Positions 1 to 7,029 of a stretch of DNA of 35,498 nt are shown in pieces. Within the stretch, counting starts at the first letter, position 1; every line of letters begins with the position of its first letter. The position numbers and the translations under genes are program-made. The stretch comes from JAAYZM01 sp964510785. GTDB lineage: Bacteria; Actinomycetota; Actinomycetes; Actinomycetales; Cellulomonadaceae. The stretch covers positions 1 to 35,498 of the forward strand of contig CAZECM010000028.1 of the NCBI GenBank assembly GCA_964510785.1, given 5' to 3'. A model generated the notes under the pieces. The model did no database searches and was not told the origin of the DNA. It saw only the letters and a program-made list of their open reading frames with translations.

Positions 1-131
1 TCCCACGCGTAACCGGCCGTCCGCGCACTGGTTGTGACAGATGTGACTGGTGTGAGTCCCAGAGCCCGAATCTGAGTCACACCAGTCACATCTGTCACAA
101 CCAGTGCGCGGACGGCCGGTTACGCGTGGGA
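1..131. repeat. 55-bp perfect inverted repeat (long hairpin)
   Basis: Bases 1-55 are the exact reverse complement of bases 77-131, with a 21-nt centre at 56-76. The left arm starts at the first base of the window, so the repeat may extend beyond it. Each arm carries the core CCGTCCGCGCACT, which recurs in both arms of a second inverted repeat at 26912-27035. It lies just upstream of the ftsB-like gene. In related actinobacteria enolase often precedes ftsB, so it may end that upstream transcript. A 55-bp stem is far longer than an intrinsic terminator needs, so a repetitive palindromic element is the better description. Confidence 0.85.
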
Positions 132-133
132 TG

Positions 134-181
134 GCGGGTGCGGGTGCGGGTGCGGGTGCGGCTGCGGGTGCGGCTGCGGGC
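134..181. repeat. Tandem hexamer repeat, eight units of GCGGGT type
   Basis: Eight consecutive hexamers are visible: five GCGGGT, two GCGGCT and one GCGGGC. The tract lies between the long inverted repeat and the ftsB-like start. It is open in the ftsB frame, giving an Ala/Gly-rich stretch, but it looks like a simple-sequence repeat rather than coding sequence. Confidence 0.7.
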
Positions 182-241
182 GTGGGTGACGGGGTCGTGG
201 CGGTGCGCGGGATCCGGTGGGCCAGGGGGCACAATCGGAGG

Positions 242-895
242 GTGTCTTCCCCACGCCGTCCCGTCGCGCCCCGGAGCGGGTCGCGCGCAGCCTCGCGTCG
301 GCCACCGGCCCCGCGGGCCTCGGCGACACGGCCCGCGAGCCGCACGGCGGGTGCGAGCGCCACGGGCTCGACCACGGGCCAGCTCGGTCGCCGCACCGAG
401 GAGGCGCACCAGCCCGCCGCCCGGCTGCTGTCGATCCGCTCGCTCGTGCTCCTCGTGGTGATCGGCTTCGCGTTCTCGCTCGTGGTCCCTACCGTGCGCT
501 CGTTCCTCGCCCAGCGCGCGGACGTCGCAGCCCTCGAGCGGGAAGTCGCCGCGGCCAGGGCACTCGACGCCGACCTCGATGCCGAGCGCAAGCGCTGGAA
601 GGACCCCGCGTACGTGGCTGCACAGGCCCGTGAGCGCCTCGCGTTCGTGCTGCCGGGAGAGGTCGCCTACCGCGTGGTGGACCCCGAGGTCGTCGACATG
701 ACGCCCGAGGCGGAGGAGCCCATCGAGCCCGAGACGCCGCCGTCGGGCATCCTGACGCCGACGGCGGACCAGCCGTGGTTCGCGAGCATCTGGGAGTCCG
801 TCCAGATCGCCGGCCAGGTCGACGTCGTGCCGGACGACGCGACGGACGAGGCGACGGACGAGGCGACCGGGTCCGACGGCGAGGGAACTTCGTGA
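242..895 (+). CDS. ftsB: FtsB/DivIC-family septum formation initiator
   Basis: Bitopic division protein expected to act in the FtsQ-FtsL-FtsB complex at the septum. From the GTG at 242 the protein has 217 residues. It has a basic, Pro/Ala/Ser-rich cytoplasmic tail (1-60), one membrane segment (about 64-83), a short coiled coil (about 88-118), then the family signature WKDPAYVAAQARERL followed by FVLPGE (119-140). The acidic C-terminus carries a duplicated ATDE motif. The frame stays open back to 104, but that extension is simple repeat. GTG 242 sits right after a CGGAGG and six bases after CACAAT, so a leaderless start is possible; the start is uncertain by some codons. Its stop overlaps the DUF501 start by GTGA, indicating coupling. 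Assignment is by architecture, synteny and motif. Confidence 0.88.
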   Translation: MSSPRRPVAPRSGSRAASRRPPAPRASATRPASRTAGASATGSTTGQLGRRTEEAHQPAARLLSIRSLVLLVVIGFAFSLVVPTVRSFLAQRADVAALEREVAAARALDADLDAERKRWKDPAYVAAQARERLAFVLPGEVAYRVVDPEVVDMTPEAEEPIEPETPPSGILTPTADQPWFASIWESVQIAGQVDVVPDDATDEATDEATGSDGEGTS

Positions 896-1425
896 CAAGC
901 TCTCCCGGGCCGGACGCGCCGGCGCCCTACGCGAGCGGTCCCACTCCCACCGACCGGGACTTCGAGGAGCTGGGGCTCCAGCTCGGCCGCCCGGCGCGCG
1001 GCGTGGTCGAGATCGCGGCGCGCTGCGTGTGCGGGCGCCCGCTCGTGGTGAAGACCTCCCCGCGGCTGCCCGACGGCACACCGTTCCCCACGACCTTCTA
1101 CCTGACCCACCCGGCGCCCGTCTCGCTCGCGAGCACGCTCGAGGCGAGCGGGATCATGAAGCAGTGGACGGCGCGGCTCGCCGAGGAGCCGGAGCTCGCG
1201 GCCGCCTACCGGGCCGCCCACGCGCACTACCTCGCGGCGCGCGAGCAGCTCGGCCACGTCGAGGAGATCGCTGGCGTCTCGGCGGGCGGCATGCCCGACC
1301 GCGTCAAGTGCCTGCACGCGCTCGTGGGGCACGCGCTCGCGGCGGGGCCGGGCGTCAACCCGCTCGGTGACGAGGCGCTCGCGCTCATCGCCTCGGAGTG
1401 GCGGGCGGACCGGTGCGCCTGCTGA
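892..1425 (+). CDS. DUF501 family protein
   Basis: A 177-residue protein of a conserved actinobacterial family of unknown function, typically encoded between ftsB and ppx. Visible signatures are CVCGRPLVV and SPRLPDGTPFPTTFYLTHP in the first half, and GMPDRVKCLHALVGHALAAG followed by PGVNPLGDEAL near the end. Cys and His residues are conserved in these blocks, suggesting a metal site or enzyme, but no reaction is known. The GTG start overlaps the ftsB stop by four bases, with a GAGGGAA upstream as ribosome binding site. No membrane segment or signal peptide is seen. The family call is secure; the function is open. Confidence 0.9.
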   Translation: MTSSPGPDAPAPYASGPTPTDRDFEELGLQLGRPARGVVEIAARCVCGRPLVVKTSPRLPDGTPFPTTFYLTHPAPVSLASTLEASGIMKQWTARLAEEPELAAAYRAAHAHYLAAREQLGHVEEIAGVSAGGMPDRVKCLHALVGHALAAGPGVNPLGDEALALIASEWRADRCAC

Positions 1426-2342
1426 GGCGCCGCAGCGAGTTCTCCGCGCGCGGCCCCATCGCCCCGTGGTGGCGCCGGCCGGGGGTGCTCGCCGTCGTCG
1501 GGCTCCTCGTGGTCGGCGGCACGCTCACGGCGAGCGAAGGCGTGAGCGGCCTCATCTCGAGCCGCCAGGTGCGTGAGACCACGGCCGCGGTGCGGACCAT
1601 GCCGCTCCCGGCGGTGCTCACCGAGTGGCAGGCCGCGTGCGGGATCTACGGGATCCGGTGCGCCCAGTCCGCCGAGCCCCCCGCGGTCACCGTGGACGCC
1701 GTCGCGGCGGTGCTGCGCGAGCTGGGGCACGAGGTCGAGCCTGCGCGCTGCGGAACCGAGGCCCGCATCGACCCGGGGACCACGCTCGCGTCGAAGCCGC
1801 GGCACGAGTCGCAGTGCACCACGACGACGTCGGTGGGCGGCGGCGAGCTCACGGTCGCCGCGTGGGACTACGTGCCGTCGCTGCTGTTCGGGGCGGTCGA
1901 CGCGGGGCTTACCCTGGGGCGGACGGCGCTCGTGGTCGAGTGGGACCTCGCGGGGACCGAGCGGCTCCTCGTCGCCGAGCCGGGGTTCGACGAGGCGCGC
2001 TTCGGCGACGTGCGCATCACCCCCGAGGAGATCGCGGCGCTGCCTGGCGCGCTCGCGGACGCCGAGTGCACGGGCTACGACGCCGACGGCTGCCTGGGTT
2101 ACGAGGCGGTCCTCGACGGGCCGGGCGACGGGCGAGAGCTGATCGAGACCTGGGCGGACACGCTCCTCGAGGCGGGGTTCCTCGTGACCTCGTTCGAGTG
2201 CGACGCCGACGAGTCCCGGCGTCTGTGCTTGCTCGGAGCGGAGGGTGGCCGCGCGGGTGGCGAGGCGACGCGGATCGGCGTGTGGATCGACCTCGACCCC
2301 GAGGTGGCCGGGCGAGCGATGGCGCAGGTGTCCACGGTATAG
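1413..2342 (+). CDS. Unknown membrane-anchored protein with paired cysteines
   Basis: Not recognised. A basic N-terminus (RLLRRRSEF) precedes one hydrophobic segment (GVLAVVGLLVVGG), then about 260 residues probably outside the membrane. That part holds eight cysteines in a pairing-like pattern: CGIYGIRC, a pair separated by 21 residues, CTGYDADGC and CDADESRRLC. This suggests four disulfides in an exported domain. The chosen GTG 1413 follows GGGCGGA and overlaps DUF501 by 13 bases; a GTG at 1398 in the same frame is also possible. It is transcribed with ftsB, DUF501 and ppx, so a cell-envelope role is plausible but not shown. Confidence 0.65.
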   Translation: MRLLRRRSEFSARGPIAPWWRRPGVLAVVGLLVVGGTLTASEGVSGLISSRQVRETTAAVRTMPLPAVLTEWQAACGIYGIRCAQSAEPPAVTVDAVAAVLRELGHEVEPARCGTEARIDPGTTLASKPRHESQCTTTTSVGGGELTVAAWDYVPSLLFGAVDAGLTLGRTALVVEWDLAGTERLLVAEPGFDEARFGDVRITPEEIAALPGALADAECTGYDADGCLGYEAVLDGPGDGRELIETWADTLLEAGFLVTSFECDADESRRLCLLGAEGGRAGGEATRIGVWIDLDPEVAGRAMAQVSTV

Positions 2343-2442
2343 GCAAGGCGGTGGCCGACGACGAGCAGCGGGGGCCCGGCACCGGACGGCCGGTCGCGGA
2401 CGGTGTGCCGGGTGGTGCGCGAGAAGTGGCACCCTGGTGCGC

Positions 2443-3393
2443 ATGACGCGTGTGGCCGCCATCGACTGCGGAACCAACTCCATCCGGCTCCTCGTGGCGG
2501 ACGTCGACCCCGACGCCGGCACCGTGCACGACCTCGACCGACGCATGGAGATCGTGCGGCTCGGCCAGGGCGTCGACCGGACGGGCGTGCTCGCCCCCGA
2601 GGCGCTCGCACGCACGCTCGACGCCGCCCACCGGTACGGGGAGATCCTGCGGGGCCTCGGTGCGGAGCGGATCCGGTTCGTCGCGACCTCGGCCACCCGG
2701 GACGCGTCCAACCGTGAGGACTTCGTCGTCGGCGTCCGGGAGGCGCTCGGCGTGGAGCCCGAGGTCGTGTCCGGGGTCGAGGAGGCCGAGCTGTCCTTCC
2801 GTGGCGCGACGAGCGTGCTGGGCGGAGCGCACCCGGGGCCTTTCCTCGTGGTGGACATCGGCGGGGGCTCGACCGAGCTCGTGCTCGGCACGGCGACGGT
2901 CGAGGCGGCGCGGTCCATGGACATCGGCTGCGTCCGCATGACCGAGCGTCATCTCGCGGGCGACCCGCCCACGGCCGAGCAGGTCGCGGCGGCCACGTCT
3001 GACGTGCGGGCGGCGCTCGACGCGGTGGGCGAGGCGGTGCCGTTCGGGCGTGCGGCGACCCTCGTGGGGCTCGCCGGGTCCGTCACCACGGTGACCGCCC
3101 ATGCGCTCGGGCTCGCGAGCTACGAGCCGGCGCGGATCGACGGCGCGGTCCTGGGCGTCGACGCCGTGGTCGCGGCCGCGGACGAGCTCACCGCGATGTC
3201 GCGCACGCAGCGCGCCGAGCTCGGTTTCATGCACCCGGGGCGCGTGGACGTCATCGGGGCCGGTGCGCTCGTGTGGTCGCTCGTCGTGCGCCGCGTGCGC
3301 GACGAGGTCGCGGCCGCCGGGGGAGAGCTGCGGACGGTCGTCACGAGCGAGCACGACATCCTCGACGGCATCGCCCTCTCCGCGGCCCGCTAG
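2443..3393 (+). CDS. ppx: Ppx/GppA-family phosphatase (exopolyphosphatase)
   Basis: A 316-residue member of the ASKHA-fold Ppx/GppA family, which hydrolyses polyphosphate or pppGpp. The phosphate-1 motif AAIDCGTNSIRLL (6-17), ATSATRDASNRE, SGVEEAELSFRGA, the phosphate-2 motif DIGGGSTEL (138-146) and GLAGSVTTVTA are all present. The length matches the short actinobacterial forms, which lack the C-terminal HD-like extension of E. coli Ppx, so substrate preference (polyP versus pppGpp) cannot be decided here. The frame is open far upstream, but ATG 2443 begins exactly at the family N-terminus. No clear Shine-Dalgarno is visible, so the start may be leaderless or coupled to the gene ending at 2342. 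Confidence 0.9.
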   Translation: MTRVAAIDCGTNSIRLLVADVDPDAGTVHDLDRRMEIVRLGQGVDRTGVLAPEALARTLDAAHRYGEILRGLGAERIRFVATSATRDASNREDFVVGVREALGVEPEVVSGVEEAELSFRGATSVLGGAHPGPFLVVDIGGGSTELVLGTATVEAARSMDIGCVRMTERHLAGDPPTAEQVAAATSDVRAALDAVGEAVPFGRAATLVGLAGSVTTVTAHALGLASYEPARIDGAVLGVDAVVAAADELTAMSRTQRAELGFMHPGRVDVIGAGALVWSLVVRRVRDEVAAAGGELRTVVTSEHDILDGIALSAAR

Positions 3394-3434
3394 CCCCCGG
3401 CCCACTGATTCCCCTCGCGAGCCCCGGGCTGGCA

Positions 3435-3483
3435 TGACGCTGAACGATTGCTGACGTGTGGCGACAGTAGTCGTGCAGTGTCA
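3435..3483. repeat. Imperfect inverted repeat, TGACRCTGAACGAT family, copy 1
   Basis: An 18-nt left arm (3435-3452) pairs with 3466-3483 at 17 of 18 positions if three G-U pairs are allowed, around a 13-nt loop. The left arm and the bases after it match the copy at 19208 at 19 of 22 positions. It lies 41 bases after the ppx stop and could act as a transcript end or as a small repetitive element. Confidence 0.6.
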
Positions 3484-3541
3484 CGTCTGATCTCGTGGTG
3501 CGGCACGGGTCAGGGGCCGCGACACGCCGTCGTCGGACCTG

Positions 3542-3602
3542 CCGACAACTTCCGCGTCGCGCGGTACTGTTCATGTCCAGGTACTACGCATCACGTAATA
3601 CC
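3542..3602 (+). promoter_or_regulatory. padR promoter with candidate PadR operator
   Basis: A -35-like CCGACA (3542-3547), a 17-bp spacer and a -10 TACTGT (3565-3570) precede an inverted repeat GGTACTAC-N7-GTAATACC (3580-3602; one mismatch between arms) just downstream of the expected transcription start. PadR regulators commonly repress their own operons by binding such sites, so autoregulation is likely. The assignment is inferred from position and symmetry. Confidence 0.5.
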
Positions 3603-3641
3603 GCGAGAGGCGCATCAGCAGGCGAACGCGAGGGAGCTCAG

Positions 3642-3971
3642 ATGGACACCACACAACTCCTCAAGGGGGTGCTGGACGCCGCCGTGCTCGCCGTCATCTC
3701 CGACGAGGACGGGTACGGCTACGACGTCGTGCGCCGCCTGCGCACCGCGGGCCTCGAGGAGGTGGGCGACGCCTCGGTGTACGGCACGCTGCGCCGCCTC
3801 TACTCGGCGGGCGTGCTGACGAGCTACGTCGTGCCGAGCGACGAGGGCCCGCACCGCAAGTACTACGGCATCAATGACCAGGGACGCGCCGCCCTGGCCG
3901 TGCAACGCAAGGAGTGGCGCGAGTTCTCCACGACCCTGACCGGCCTGCTCGACAAGGAGGCAGCGCGATGA
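3642..3971 (+). CDS. PadR-family transcriptional regulator
   Basis: A 109-residue winged-helix repressor. The PadR pattern is clear: LLKGVLDAAVLAVISDEDGYGYDVVRRLR, then DASVYGTLRRLYSAGVL as recognition helix and wing, then GPHRKYYGINDQGRAAL and a C-terminal dimerisation helix. It is the short PadR-s2-like form. ATG 3642 has GAGGGAG five bases upstream; the longer open frame upstream has no such signal. The stop overlaps the next start by ATGA, so it is cotranscribed with the HAAS-domain protein, its usual partner. It probably controls this two-gene operon. Confidence 0.9.
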   Translation: MDTTQLLKGVLDAAVLAVISDEDGYGYDVVRRLRTAGLEEVGDASVYGTLRRLYSAGVLTSYVVPSDEGPHRKYYGINDQGRAALAVQRKEWREFSTTLTGLLDKEAAR

Positions 3972-5206
3972 CCAGCCCGACCCTCGCACCCATGCTCGCG
4001 GTGACCGAGTACGCCCGACGCGTGCGCGAGCACCTCGCGGACCTCACGGCCGACGAGATCACCGACCTCACCGAAGGGATGGAGGCGGACCTCGTCGAGG
4101 CGCTCCTCGAGGTGCCCACCGCGGACGAGGACGCCATCCCGACGCTCGAACAGGTGGAGGCGCGCTTCGGCCCGCCGGCCACGTACGCCGCCGAGCTGCG
4201 TTCCGCCGCCGGGCTGCCGAGCACGTCGAGCGGTGCCGGCGCCGCCACCGGGCCGCGCGGCATCGTGGCCCGCATCGCCCGCCGTACGGAACGCGCGGAC
4301 CGGCAGTGGCGCGAACGGCTCGAGGCGCAGCCGTGGTGGCCGGGCCTCAAGGAGCTTGCCCAGACGATGCGCCCGGCATGGTGGCTCGCTCGCGCGTACG
4401 TCCTCGCGATGATTGGCCAGACCTGGGGCGCCGGTCCCTTCCCGAGCTCGGGCGGTCGGTGGCTCGTCTTCTTCGCACTCGTGGTGCTCAGCGTGCAGTG
4501 GGGCCGGGGGCGGCTCGGCTCTGGCCGTTGGGTCCGGGCGCTGGGCATCGTGGCGACCACGGTCGCGATCATCGCCTTTGTGCCCGTCATGGCGCTGGTG
4601 TCCTACCCCAACTACGTCTACGAGGAGTACCCGGTCGAGCCCGAGTACATCGAGCCCGGCCCCGGCGTCTTCATGGACGGCGAGCAGGTGCGCTCCTTCC
4701 ACGCGTTCGACGCCGAGGGCAACCCGATCGAGCAGTTCCTGCTGTTCGACGATCACGGTCGGCCCGTCGTCACGGTGCCCTTGGCCAACGACGAGTTCTA
4801 CGTCGGTGGCAGCGACGAGCTGTGGCACACGGTCCCGCCGCTCGACGTCTACGGGAAGGCCGTCTGGAACGTCTACCCGCTCCAGCTCGGCCGGTGGAAC
4901 TGGCTGACCTGGGACGAGGCGACGGGGCGTTGGGTTCCCGTGGCCGCCGCCACGCTCGTCGAGCCGCCGCGACCGTTCGAGCGCGCCATACCGCTCGAGT
5001 CCGCCGTGGTCGAGGACGAGGTGGCCGACGGCGAGGAGCCCGGTGACGACGTGTCCGGGGATGCCGACGAGCTCACGGAGGAGGACGGTGTCGCCGGGCA
5101 GGGGGCCGACGACGCCAGACCCACCGACACCGAGACCACCGACGGGCCGTCGCCCGGCGCCGACGGCGGGAAGGTGGCCGACGGCGAGACCGACGCGGGT
5201 GCGTGA
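3968..5206 (+). CDS. HAAS-domain membrane protein (PadR partner)
   Basis: A 412-residue protein. Residues about 10-75 look like the HAAS/DUF1700 helical domain: VTEYARRVREHLADLTADEITDL, then an LEQVEARFGPPATYAAELR block. Two membrane segments follow (about 155-175 and 185-210), with an extracytoplasmic part rich in Tyr/Pro/Glu and a long acidic Asp/Glu/Gly/Thr tail (about 345-412) that looks disordered. The start has AAGGAGG seven bases upstream and overlaps the padR stop. PadR-HAAS pairs are thought to sense or signal envelope state; the ligand is unknown. The extracytoplasmic domain is not recognised. Confidence 0.75.
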   Translation: MTSPTLAPMLAVTEYARRVREHLADLTADEITDLTEGMEADLVEALLEVPTADEDAIPTLEQVEARFGPPATYAAELRSAAGLPSTSSGAGAATGPRGIVARIARRTERADRQWRERLEAQPWWPGLKELAQTMRPAWWLARAYVLAMIGQTWGAGPFPSSGGRWLVFFALVVLSVQWGRGRLGSGRWVRALGIVATTVAIIAFVPVMALVSYPNYVYEEYPVEPEYIEPGPGVFMDGEQVRSFHAFDAEGNPIEQFLLFDDHGRPVVTVPLANDEFYVGGSDELWHTVPPLDVYGKAVWNVYPLQLGRWNWLTWDEATGRWVPVAAATLVEPPRPFERAIPLESAVVEDEVADGEEPGDDVSGDADELTEEDGVAGQGADDARPTDTETTDGPSPGADGGKVADGETDAGA

Positions 5207-5226
5207 CCGACTTCGCCTCTGACCGA

Positions 5227-5256
5227 CCTGACCCGTGACTGATATCACGGGTCAGG
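5227..5256 (+). terminator. Intrinsic terminator-like hairpin
   Basis: Perfect 12-bp arms CCTGACCCGTGA and TCACGGGTCAGG around the 6-nt loop CTGATA, 20 bases after the HAAS-protein stop. No strong T-run follows, which is usual in high-GC actinobacteria. Confidence 0.75.
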
Positions 5257-5304
5257 ATCGGCGGAATTCCGCGGCTGCACTAGGCAGGAGTTTGTCCCGG
5301 CAAG

Positions 5305-5319
5305 TACCGTAGAAACATG
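5305..5319 (+). promoter_or_regulatory. -10 element and probable leaderless start of ndh
   Basis: TACCGT (5305-5310) fits the actinobacterial TANNNT -10. The ATG follows after six bases (AGAAAC), where transcription should begin. No Shine-Dalgarno is present, so the mRNA is probably leaderless. Confidence 0.5.
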
Positions 5320-6900
5320 CCCCCGACGACGATTTCCGACCTCAGTGCTGCCCAGGATCCGGCTCAGCCTGCCGGCCGCCCGCGCACGTCGCCGCGCATC
5401 CTCCTGCTCGGCGGCGGCTCGCTCGGCCTCTACGCCGCCAAGCGGCTGCGTCGCCGGCTCGCGCACCGGGAGGCGTCGCTCGTCGTCGTCGACCCCCGCC
5501 CCTACATGACCTACGCGCCCTTCCTCCCGGAGGCGGCCGCGGGCTCGATCGACGCGCGCTACGTGGTCGCCCCGTTCCACAAGGCGCTCAAGGGGGTGTC
5601 GACGCTGCAGGGCAAGGTCTCGGAGATCCGCCACGCCGAGCGCCGCGTCGAGGTGACCCCCGTGGCCGGCGAGCCGTACTGGGTGACGTACGACCACCTG
5701 ATCGTGGGCCTCGGCTCGGTCGCGCGGACGCTGCCCATCCCCGGCCTCGCCGAGGAGGGCATCGGCTTCAAGCACGTCGAGGAGGCGATCACGCTGCGCA
5801 ACCACGTGCTCGGCCGCATCGACCTCGCGGCATCGACGTGGGACCCCGAGGTGCGCCGCCGGCTGCTGACCTTCACGTTCGTGGGTGGTGGGTTCGCGGG
5901 CATCGAGGCGCTCGGCGAGGTCGAGGACATGGCGCGCTACGCGGTGCGCGTGCACCCGGGGATGCGACCGGAGGACCTGCGCTTCGTGCTCGTCGAGGGC
6001 AGCCCGCGCGTGCTCCCGGAGGTGTCCGAGGAGCTCGGCGGGTACACCGTGGAGCGGCTGCGCGAGCGTGGCATCGAGGTGCACCTGTCGACCTTCCTCA
6101 ACTCGTGCGTGGGCGGGCACGTCGTGCTCTCGAACGGGACCGAGTTCGACGCGGACACGATCGTGTGGACGGCCGGAGTCAAGGCCAACCCGGTGCTCGC
6201 GCACTCGGACCTGCCGCTCGACGCCCAGGGGCGCGTGCGGACCAACGCGGCGTTGCAGGTGGTGACGGAGGACGGCGTCGTCGTCCCTGACGCGTATGCC
6301 GGTGGAGACTGCGCCGCCGTGCCGGACCTCGTCAACCCCGGGCAGTTCTGCCCCCCGAACGCCCAGCACGCGATCCGGCAGGGCACGCACCTCGGGGAGA
6401 ACCTCGCGCGAGTGCTGCGCAGCGCCGACGTGCGCGACTACTCGCACAAGAACGTGGGCGCCGTGGCGTCGCTCGGCACGTACAAGGGCGTCGCGCAGAT
6501 GTTCGGCCGGTTCAAGGTGCGCGGCTTCCTCGCGTGGGTGCTGCACCGGACGTACCACGTGTTCGCGATGCCCACGCTCGACCGCAAGCTCAAGATCATG
6601 GCGGGCTGGACGGCCACGCTGCTGTTCCGCCGTGAGGTGGTCGCGCTCGGCTCGGTCATGCAGGACCCGCGCCACGAGTTCCTCGCTGCGGCCGTCCCGG
6701 CCGCTCCGGCCTCGGTGACGCCGACGGCGGACGGCCGGGACCAGGGCGCCGAGGGCCCGACGGCGAAGCGCCCCGCGACCAAGAGCACGGCGACCAAGCG
6801 TGCCGCGACCAAGCGCGCCGCGAGCCCCAAGCGCCCCAAGGCGGGCAACGCCGCCGAACCCAGCCCTTCGGCAGCGAGCCCGGCGAGCGCCCGCTCCTGA
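5317..6900 (+). CDS. ndh: Type II NADH dehydrogenase (NDH-2)
   Basis: Membrane-peripheral flavoprotein passing electrons from NADH to menaquinone without proton pumping. The FAD-binding GGGSLGLYAAKRL (about 32-44), the second nucleotide fold VGGGFAGIEALGE (189-201), and YAGGDCAAVPD (about 328-337) near the flavin are intact. The C-terminal half has the amphipathic region typical of quinone-linked NDH-2 (AWVLHRTYHVFAMPTLDRK). At 527 residues it is longer than usual (about 400-470). The excess is a C-terminal Lys/Ala/Thr tail (484-508: repeated KRxATK motifs) resembling histone H1-like tails. ATG 5317 is directly preceded by a TANNNT box, suggesting leaderless translation. The reductase call is strong; the tail role is unknown. 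Confidence 0.9.
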   Translation: MPPTTISDLSAAQDPAQPAGRPRTSPRILLLGGGSLGLYAAKRLRRRLAHREASLVVVDPRPYMTYAPFLPEAAAGSIDARYVVAPFHKALKGVSTLQGKVSEIRHAERRVEVTPVAGEPYWVTYDHLIVGLGSVARTLPIPGLAEEGIGFKHVEEAITLRNHVLGRIDLAASTWDPEVRRRLLTFTFVGGGFAGIEALGEVEDMARYAVRVHPGMRPEDLRFVLVEGSPRVLPEVSEELGGYTVERLRERGIEVHLSTFLNSCVGGHVVLSNGTEFDADTIVWTAGVKANPVLAHSDLPLDAQGRVRTNAALQVVTEDGVVVPDAYAGGDCAAVPDLVNPGQFCPPNAQHAIRQGTHLGENLARVLRSADVRDYSHKNVGAVASLGTYKGVAQMFGRFKVRGFLAWVLHRTYHVFAMPTLDRKLKIMAGWTATLLFRREVVALGSVMQDPRHEFLAAAVPAAPASVTPTADGRDQGAEGPTAKRPATKSTATKRAATKRAASPKRPKAGNAAEPSPSAASPASARS

Positions 6901-6929
6901 ACCCTCGCCGGCTGGCAGGATGGGCGCGC

Positions 6930-7003
6930 GCCCCCGTAGCCCAACTGGCAGAGGCAGCCGGCTTAAACCCGGTCCAGTGCAGGTTCGAGCCCTGCCGGGG
7001 GCA
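6930..7003 (+). tRNA. tRNA with UAA anticodon (Leu by anticodon), class I shape
   Basis: Acceptor arms GCCCCCG (6930-6936) and CGGGGGC (6996-7002) pair fully, with discriminator A at 7003. The anticodon stem GCCGG/CCGGT encloses CTTAAAC, giving anticodon UAA (6964-6966). The T arm is GCAGG-TTCGAGC-CCTGC. The D stem has only three good pairs. The variable region is five nucleotides (CCAGT), so this is a class I tRNA, whereas leucine tRNAs normally have a long variable arm. CCA is not encoded. The anticodon reads UUA, rare in such GC-rich genomes. The amino acid identity is therefore not certain despite the Leu anticodon. Confidence 0.85.
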
Positions 7004-7012
7004 CTGTCGGAG

Positions 7013-7029
7013 GCACCTACCGCAGGTGC
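7013..7029. terminator. Short hairpin between convergent tRNA and LLM gene
   Basis: GCACCT (7013-7018) and AGGTGC (7024-7029) form a 6-bp stem with a 5-nt loop. It overlaps the last codons of the minus-strand LLM gene and follows the tRNA by nine bases, so it could serve either transcript. Confidence 0.4.

Noticed and set aside
1..131. Inverted repeat as insertion-sequence ends or attachment site
   Set aside because: There is no transposase or integrase nearby and only 21 bases between the arms.
104..241. N-terminal extension of the ftsB-like protein back to an ATG at 104
   Set aside because: It lies inside the inverted repeat and hexamer tract and encodes Ala/Gly repeats; GTG 242 gives the normal family layout.
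3435..3483. CRISPR-like repeat
   Set aside because: Only single copies at each place, no regular spacers and no cas genes in the window.
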